Shown piece after piece: positions 27,101 through 36,100 of a DNA stretch of 64,000 nt (its first letter is position 1; the number at the start of each line of letters is the position of its first letter). The notes beneath the pieces were generated by a model. That model saw only the letters and a program-made list of their open reading frames with translations, had not been told where the DNA came from and made no database searches. Both the position numbers and the translations under genes were made by a program. Source of the DNA: Mytilus galloprovincialis (Eukaryota; Mollusca; Bivalvia; Mytilida; Mytilidae); NCBI RefSeq assembly GCF_965363235.1, contig NC_134841.1, positions 39,523,440 to 39,587,439 on the forward strand, written 5' to 3'.

Positions 27101-30100
27101 TTAGGTAACTGTTCATTCTTTTACTGTCCACTAAAATAAAGATGCATATTTGAAAGTAGAATAAAAATTGTTTATAACATGCATTTCAGATTTATTAAAA
27201 AACATTTATAATCCTCATACAAGTTTAATTAGAACAAAATGTATCTTCAAGGTAGGCAATTTTGTGTTTTAATACAAACATTATGTTGTTTGATCTCCAA
27301 ACCATATTGAATTCTGCTTTCAAAATGTAATATCAATTGTATTTCCCAAAAGCATATCCTGTCGAGTAACTTGAATGCCCTTGCTCTCTTTTCCATTGTG
27401 GAATGACTTGAAAGGAAGATAACTTTCAAGTATGTAAGATTGATTTGTCTCATCAATAAATATGAAAATACACTTCTTAAACGTTCTGCATTCATTGAAA
27501 AGGATTTGCAAGTAAATATCCTGTTAATTATTATCTTTTTTTTTAAGTTTTCAAATTCAGCATAATAAACTATCTCGATCCCCACAGGTCTAAATCAAAT
27601 TTTTTATTTAATATAGGATTTTGCTATATTTTTCTATAAATGAATTTTATCTTATACTTTATAGAAAAATGAAATAAAAAAATGGGGTCACCGTTCATTT
27701 ACGCTCAGAATCTGCCTTCGAAAGAAGCATACATTTTTACAATATCGAAATAAAAAAGAACTAAATTACAGAAATTGCTGAAATTTTACAATTATTTAGT
27801 TCATGTACAGCTTATTCGAAAACAACAATTAAAAAATGAAAGTCATTTTTGCACCAAAGGGAGATAATTTGGAGCTTTTTTTCAATGATATCTACATACC
27901 ACCTTAGGCCAACACGAATTGATTTTTTTGAATGATTTTTGTACCTTATGATAAGGTAACAACTACTAAAGGTAATCAATAAAATTTGTAATGAAAAATA
28001 AATGTTTGATTTTTTTTCTGAAAATCTTGAACCCGCCTAGCCACTAATATATATAAAAGTTTGAGATAAAAGTACACTGTAAAAAAATTTTGGTAATGAA
28101 TTTTAAAGTAAAGAAGTGATTTGGTCCAGCTGAAAAAGGTTAAAAATTAGCATTTCGGAAGCTGTCAAAATATTTTAAGACCCCCTTAACATTAAATTGT
28201 CCATATTTGGAGTTAGAGTGGATTAATTTTGCCATAATGTTAATATAATTTGTCTCAAAAGTAGTACAACACACTGTACAAATATTATTGTGGGATGTTT
28301 TTAATTTACATTTATTTTCTAAAAGAAATGCACAGTGGGGGTATACCAGCCATCAGTACCAGTAGGTACTGAATGATAACCATAATCAGAGAGCATTAAA
28401 AAGTGTTTTTGAGAGGCCTCAAGCAGGTACGCTCAGGTTCAAATGTTTCTGATACCATGCATATATGGAAAGCAACAACGGGGCATCAAAACTAAAAAAA
28501 ACTGAAAAGACAAATCAAAATATTCTGAGGGTGCTAGCCCAAGTTTTAATTTACAAAAATAATGTATTGATTAATAATGTCAGTATCAAAACGCTTGCAG
28601 CTAGGCAGCTCGTACAATCGGGAACCGATAGTTCACTAGATGTTACAATTTACGTTATTGATTTAAATAAAACATAAAAGAAATATTGAGATAACAGTAC
28701 AATACTCAAACAGGCGAAAACGTGTGTCATCTCAAATCATTTGTCAAAAAAAAAAAAATGTACGAAGCAAAATATTATACTAAAATACAGGTAAAACTCC
28801 ATAGACCATAAGTTTATTGATGCAAATGAAATATAGATTATAACAAGAGAAAAAAAGCGACTAAGCCAAAACAATCTTAGGATAACTTGACCAACAACTA
28901 CAAAACAAGCATACTAAGACAGACTCCGTATTCAGATTAACATTTGGCAATGAAAGTCAGCCTGTTATCATGATAAAGTGAATCACTAGTTTATTCATTA
29001 GCAAAATTTATAATTTCAAAATTTAGATTAAAAGTGCTTTCATTAAAATGAGTAATGAAGCATATGTAAGTGGTGTATTTCCTTTGTGACTGACAGTCAG
29101 TCAAAAGAGTGTGACGACTTGTATTGAATAAACAATGACAATGTCTAAGATGGAAAGAATCTTCTTATTTCTTTAATTTTAAAGCTATGTATTTTCATGA
29201 AATTACGTCGTCAAAAAGTTTTGTTCGTGTCATCTTCAGTTCTACATGTTTTATGATGATATACGTTTTTAATGTACCTACCTGTATTATTCGATAAACT
29301 CAATGTTACATCTATAGTGAAAATGGAAGTGGATTGTAGTTAGGACATAAGGAACATATCTGATATCATCTGTGAAATGGTTATTTAATAACGGTCAACC
29401 AACCTAATGTGATGGCGTCCGTAAATTTCACAAAGGGATGATTTCAACTTCACCATTTGGAACTCTTGGTTTAATAGCTTCCTTGAAAGCAACAATCCTC
29501 TATCAAGAAAATCATTATAAGAAATACAAGCCCAGGAATATTGTATCAATTGGGAGATATATACTCCATATGCAGGCTAATATACTACTTTTAAAACATG
29601 ATTATATATATTATAGAATGCTTCCTGACCTTAAAAGTGTAAGAGGTTTACGCTCTGTCAATTGTCTAGCAATGAATGATAATTGGTAAAAATTTGAAGC
29701 AATACTATAACTTTTCAATGCTGTTATTCATAAATCCACAAACACATGCTGGGACCTTGATTTTACATTTCCCAAGAAATTAATAATCTTCCGAAATTCC
29801 TCCTAGTGAATAAAATGTTTGATAGTCTGATGCAAGCTCGATGCAAGGCTCAAGCACAGAACCTCGAAATAAAAAATTGAGATAATTGTAAAAGGGAAAG
29901 AAATAAAGATGGTTGTATTCTGGTGCTATTTATATATACAAAATAATTACATTCCACAACTTTTTTTTTAAAATAACAAGGTTAAAAAGAATCAATTCTA
30001 CACCTTCCCATAAAATGACTTTAAGAATTCATTACCTGAAAGTTTACTTTCTACAGTCATAGCTATATCAGTGTCCTCCTCAGATTCCTCACCAAGATCT

Positions 30101-33100
30101 CCCGTATCATTATTTTGTGAAACATAACTACTTGAGGCTCCGTTCAACCTCTCATCTCTACTGGATCCTGCTGCCACATTTTTTTGTGATAAATTAGCAT
30201 TAAACAAAGATTCTTGGACAGGTACTCTATGTTGATCTGTCTCTATACTGTTCTGCCTTTGCACATTGGGGACAGGTGATGACCTGCCATTCCCACAACT
30301 TCCTGTGATGTTATTTTGTTTAGGTTCTGTTGCTGACATATGGTTTGGTAGAGTTTTAGCTTTTAGAATATCTGACTCAGAGGAGCTTATTTCAGAAGTC
30401 AAATTTGGTGTTTCAGTTTTTGGTGGCAATGCGTTATGATGTTGTTTTCTTCTGTCCTTTTTTGTCCTAAAACAAATGTATATATTTTGTATTGCAATCT
30501 TGTTAAAATATGAATTTTTAATTAATTTATTTGCTGTATCCTTTCAGATCTTGCTAAAATTAAAGTATCTTGTCGTATTAAATATGTGAAACAAGCAATA
30601 TTTGCATTTTTACTCAGTATTTAATAGATTATATCCAAAACTCAAAATTCTTACTAAAGCAAATTCATGAGTTATAGACTCATGAAAGTCTGTTACTTTT
30701 TTTTTGTAGATTAAGACAACAGGATGTGTTGAAGCAGCAGTTACATAAATAGAATAAAGGAGGACAAAGAATATTTTGTCCTAACAGTGCAACAAAAGAT
30801 AAAAAAGAAGATGTGGTAAGATTGCCAATGAGACATTACTCTCTACATGAGACCAAATGACAAAGAAATTAACAAAGTAGCCAAACAACTTGATAATGAA
30901 ACAGTAAGTTTTTCTATCCAACCGTTATTCTATTTCAATGAACTATACAAGAGTTTTGCATAGACACATAAATGTTTAAGTTTTTGCAATTGAAAAAACT
31001 AAAAACCAATAACCTGTAGTATGATGTAAAATAAAATATTTTTAGAAGTTTTCTCCCTAGAGTACCTGAGATTACCCACTTTTTTTAACAGAATTCATAT
31101 TACTCGATCTTCAGTTTTATATGTGATGATTCTGATTTTTTTTGTCTTTTGCCATCACAACAGTTTTCTTTAACTAATATGAGTATCCAATACCCTCTTA
31201 GGTATTTTCCATATCTTGTTTACCTTGGACTTGTGTCTTCCTCCAAAGAATGGTCTGTAATTAGTGTTGCTCTATCTATGTCTGTGTCGTCTGAGCTCAA
31301 ATCAGATTGTGATCTCTTTCTATAACCTACAATAATCGGTAAAATTATCATGATTTTTATTCTAGTTTTTCAATATTCATCAAACTGTTATTTCAACAAG
31401 CCATTGAATAGAACTTTAGTTGTTTTTTTTTTTATTAGGTCTCTTTGGAATATTTTTAAGGTTTTTAGACAGACAATTTTCTAATCATCAAACTAAAGCA
31501 AATTTATACTATTTATAGTTCATGTCATACAGGTAGTCAAGATAATTCAAATCAGTCAAAGATCTCCGTAAGTACTGAGCTAGTTTTTCAAGGTTAATTT
31601 TTTTTGAAATTGACTAATCAGAATAAAAACACCTAGATGGTAGTAATTCCAAAACAATAAAAAAATGTTTCAAACAGAATTTCAATAAGTACAAAAAGTA
31701 CTGTGGATTCATAATTATTCGTTGGATACCAATTTTCGTGGCTTTCGTGGGTAGAGTCTAACCACGAAATTAAATGTTCAACGAATAACAAATTTTCTAA
31801 AGGCTTGTATGCAGACTTCGGCAAAACAACGAAATTAAATATCCACGAACATGCAAGTTTTCTTTAATCCACGAAAATTGGTACCCACGAAAATAAATGA
31901 ATCCACAGTAGATGGAAATGACAAATATGCCATATATATATACAGGACTCACGTAAAGTATGTATCAATGTGAAACTTAGGTATGACCTGAATGGCAGAT
32001 CCAGGGGAGGGTTGGGGTTCTGGAGTTTGAACCCCCTTTTGTTATATAATCAATGCATTTGAATGGGGACATATAGTTTGAAGTTCATCTTTATCCTGGG
32101 TTGGGATCCCCCTTTAAAAAATGGCTGGATTCACCCCCTGATGACATACATATTGAAATATTTCTTGAGGTTTATCTACCCATTCTGCAGTTCAAAGAGA
32201 TTTTTGGGGTGATCGAGGAAAATGCAATTTTGGTGTTGTTCTTAAATCATTAAATTAACGGTATATTAAATAGTATCTTTGTATCTTCCTCACAGAGAAA
32301 CACATGTTATACAATTCTGAGAAAGCATTATAATTCATTAACAAAAAGATATTCAATAAACATATATTTATTAAATTTCAAGAGCCAAAAAAAACAGAAA
32401 ATGCCTTGTATTATTTTGAGGACCTGACCTTCTTTTTTTAAACTACTTACTGTATCTTAAGAAATTACAATGCACTTCTTATTTTAGAATAAGACAGCTT
32501 CTTACACATACTTAATATGTTATGAATATTTCCTTGTTTAAAATTATTTTTAGTTTTGGTTTTTTCTTCCCACTTCCCTTAGATTGGTAATACATTTATT
32601 ATAATTATATTTAACATTTCAGGGAAATTCGATATCAAAATAAGTGAAACATTTTATAACTTTTTAAATATATTCTATCCTGCTTTTGAAAAAACTAGAG
32701 ATAATTTCTACTATACTTTTATAAGTGATATGGATTCTTAGTTTTGTCAAATCTTCAATAATCTATAATTTTAATCATTTGTTTTATAGATTGTTCAACA
32801 AAGGACAGGACAATTGTCCCAGTACCTTAGTTATTAAAGCATTTTTGTAATGTATGATAGAATGACAGCTATTAATTCTAATGCACTGCGTGCAAGTGAA
32901 ACTATAAGGTTATGACCATGTGACTTTATTTGAAGGTCACAAATTAACTTAAATTTCATGGTCTATTGAGTTTCATGATAAAATTCAGTTTTTACATTTT
33001 GTTTCTATACTGTGAATGAAATCTTAAGCACTTTACATACCCCATATACATCATAATCTTTTCACTTAATGATGTCCTTGTTTCAATCCACATAAAGAAA

Positions 33101-36100
33101 TTATCACATGTGTATTAAATATAAATCAACAAAATATATTTGTCAAAAGTTCTGACAAATTTATAATAATAAGGAAATTATAATAAAGATGAAGTATCAT
33201 TTCCTTTCCTGGTAAAGATATCTTAGCTGTTTTAAAATAATACAAGATATCTTAATTTCAGCTGGGTATTTTCTGATCATGTATAAAAATACCTGTTTGC
33301 AGGTACATCCTTTAACATTTTAATGACTGTAGTATACATTTGTAGTGGTGCTGCATTAATTATATACAATTATAAAGGAAAAGATAGGCTTATTTATTGA
33401 TGGGATGTGAAGAAGGTTGTGCTCAATGCACTAATAATAATTATTTTGTTTATCTCAAAAGTAGGGATAACGTCAAGTAAGCGACATCATAGTTTTGATT
33501 ACATGAAAGAAATTCAATCCCCCCCCCCCCAAAAAAAAAAGCGCCGACTCTTTTCTGTGTCAATTGGGCTTTTGTTGGAGAGTTGATTCGCTGACAGTCA
33601 TACCACAGTGTTCTAGCCAGGATTTAAAAAGGGCAGGGTGCTAGTCAGAAAAAGGGCAATTTTACTTTTAGGTGATAAATAAGGGGAAGTAATCAAATTG
33701 TTTGTAAAACTTTTTAGAAATTCACAAATTATTTATGACCTAAAGGTAAGTTAATTGGTGTTAATTAACAATGTTTTGACACCAAAGCTGTAAGGTAAAG
33801 CCATACACTTAATGGGTCACTTAATTTGACAGCTTGCACAGGTAGCTGAACTTCCTGTTCATGGAACAATTACGATTTTACCGGTATTTAAAGGCAGAAA
33901 AATGCCGATTTTTTTGTGATAAAAAAATGGCAGGGCGCCCGAGGAACGACAGAACCAAATGCTCCACAGGGCGCAGCTTTATACGACCGCAGAGGTTGAA
34001 CCCTGAACGGTTGGGGCAAGTATGGACACAACATTCAAGCTGGATTCAGCTCTAAATTTGGACTGTGATTAAATAGTTGACACAGCATAGGTTTCGGACA
34101 CAGAATGAATGTGGTCTAATGAACTTAAAATATTTTATTTTGCCTTTGAGCAATTCACTATGCTGTTGAATATTAATCCTCTCAAAAAAATGTTTGAAGA
34201 AATTTTCTTTTTATTTATGAAATCTGAAATGAGAAAAATTTACTGTGCAATTGAAGATTTCTTGCTATTGCTGAATACTGTGCAATTGAAAATTTCTTGC
34301 TATTGCACATTACTAAATATAATAATTTTGGATCCTGATATGAACCAAATTGAAAACTGGGCCCATAATCAAAAATCTAAGTACATGATTAGTTAGATTC
34401 AGCAGATCAAAAAAGCCCAAGAATTCAATTTTTGTTAAAATCAAACTTAGTTTAATTTTGGACCCTTTGGACCTTAATGTAGACCAATTTGAAAACGGGA
34501 CTAAAATTAAGAATCTACATACACAGTTAGATTTTGCATATCAAAGAACCCCAATTATTCAATTTTTGATGAAATCAAACAAAGTTAAATTTTGGACCCC
34601 GATTTGGACCAACTTGGAAACTGGGCCAATAATAAAAAATCTAAGTACATTTTTTATATATAGATTCAGCATATCAAAAAAACCCAAGGATTCAATTTTT
34701 GTTAAAATCAAACTAAGTTTAATTTTGGACCCTTTGGACCTTAATGTAGACCAATTTGAAAACGGGACCAAAATTAATAATCTACATACACAGTTAGATT
34801 CGGCATATCAAAGAACCCCAATTATTCAATTTTTGATGAAATCAAACAAAGTTAAATTTTGGACCCTTTGGGCCCCTTATTCCTAAACTGTTGGGACCAA
34901 AACTTCCAAAATCAAATACAACCTTCCTTTAGTGGTCATAAACCTTGTGTTTAAATTTCATAGATTTCTATTTACTTATTTTAAAGTTATGGTGCGAAAA
35001 CCAAGAATAATACTCACTTGGGCCCCTTTTTGGCCCCTAATTTATAAACTGTTCAGACCTCAACTCCGAAAATCAATCCCAACCTTCCTTTTGTGGTCAT
35101 AAACGTTGTGTTTAAATATCATTGATTTCTATTTACTTATACTAAAGTTATAGTGGGAAAACCAAGAAAATGCTTATTTGGGCCCTTTTTGGCCCCTAAT
35201 TCCTAAAATGATGGGACCAAAACTCCCAAAATCAATCCCAACCTTCCTTTTGTGGTCATAAACCTTGTGTTAAAATTTCATAGATTTCTGTTCACTTTTA
35301 CTAAAGTTAGAGTGCGAAAACTAAAAGTATTCGGACGCCGCCGCCACCGCCACCGACGATGACGCCAACGTGATACCAATATACGACCAAAACATTTTTA
35401 ATTTTTGCGGTCGTATAAAAATGGCACGGGCTTCAATAAAAAAAGGCGGTCGCTGCGCCCTGTTCAAACGTTGTAGCTAGAACACTGTACCACATCATCT
35501 AATGTTTATATCTACAGTTTAAGTTATCAATGCACCATATTCATTTAAAGAAATGTTTTATTCCATAGTACCCCTGTACAAAGGCTAAATAAAATAATAT
35601 GTGTGTTTCCTGTAACATCTTTAAAAAAATTTGGTAGGCAGTTTGGATTTTTTTTTAATTTAACAATTTCTTTTACATTGAGTCTAATATTGGGGGAGAA
35701 ATTCAGAATTTAACAGTGCTTCCTGAACTATGACAAAAAAAAATTGAACTTAAAATTGAGAATGGAAATGGGGAATGTGTCAAAGTGACAACAACCCGAC
35801 TATAGGACAGACAACAGCAGAAGGTCACCTTTCTAAGCTTGAAATATAGGGTAGGTAAGGAAATATGAAACACACATATTTGTTTTTTTTTATTTACCCT
35901 AATTCTAAAGTTGATCTCAGATTCTTTTCATGTGAGTCAAACCAATCTTTTATTTTATTTGTTAATAATGTGTTACCATTTGGAAAAAACATTCAAGTCA
36001 ACCTCAAATTTAATGTGTGGACAATGAAAATTTCAGGATGAATATTTAAAAAAAAAACTTAAATCAATTACTTCTACATGTTCTATTTATAACCTTTTTC

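Noticed and set aside
29998-30429. A free-standing 143-residue gene on the minus strand
   Set aside because: The frame continues upstream to a splice acceptor and downstream through a donor that fits the vWA exon, so it is an internal exon of gene B.
34458-34886. 142-residue open frame with repeated DLNVDQFENGTK units, also at 48687-49023
   Set aside because: Products of the R1 tandem sub-repeats, lacking any conserved start or family.
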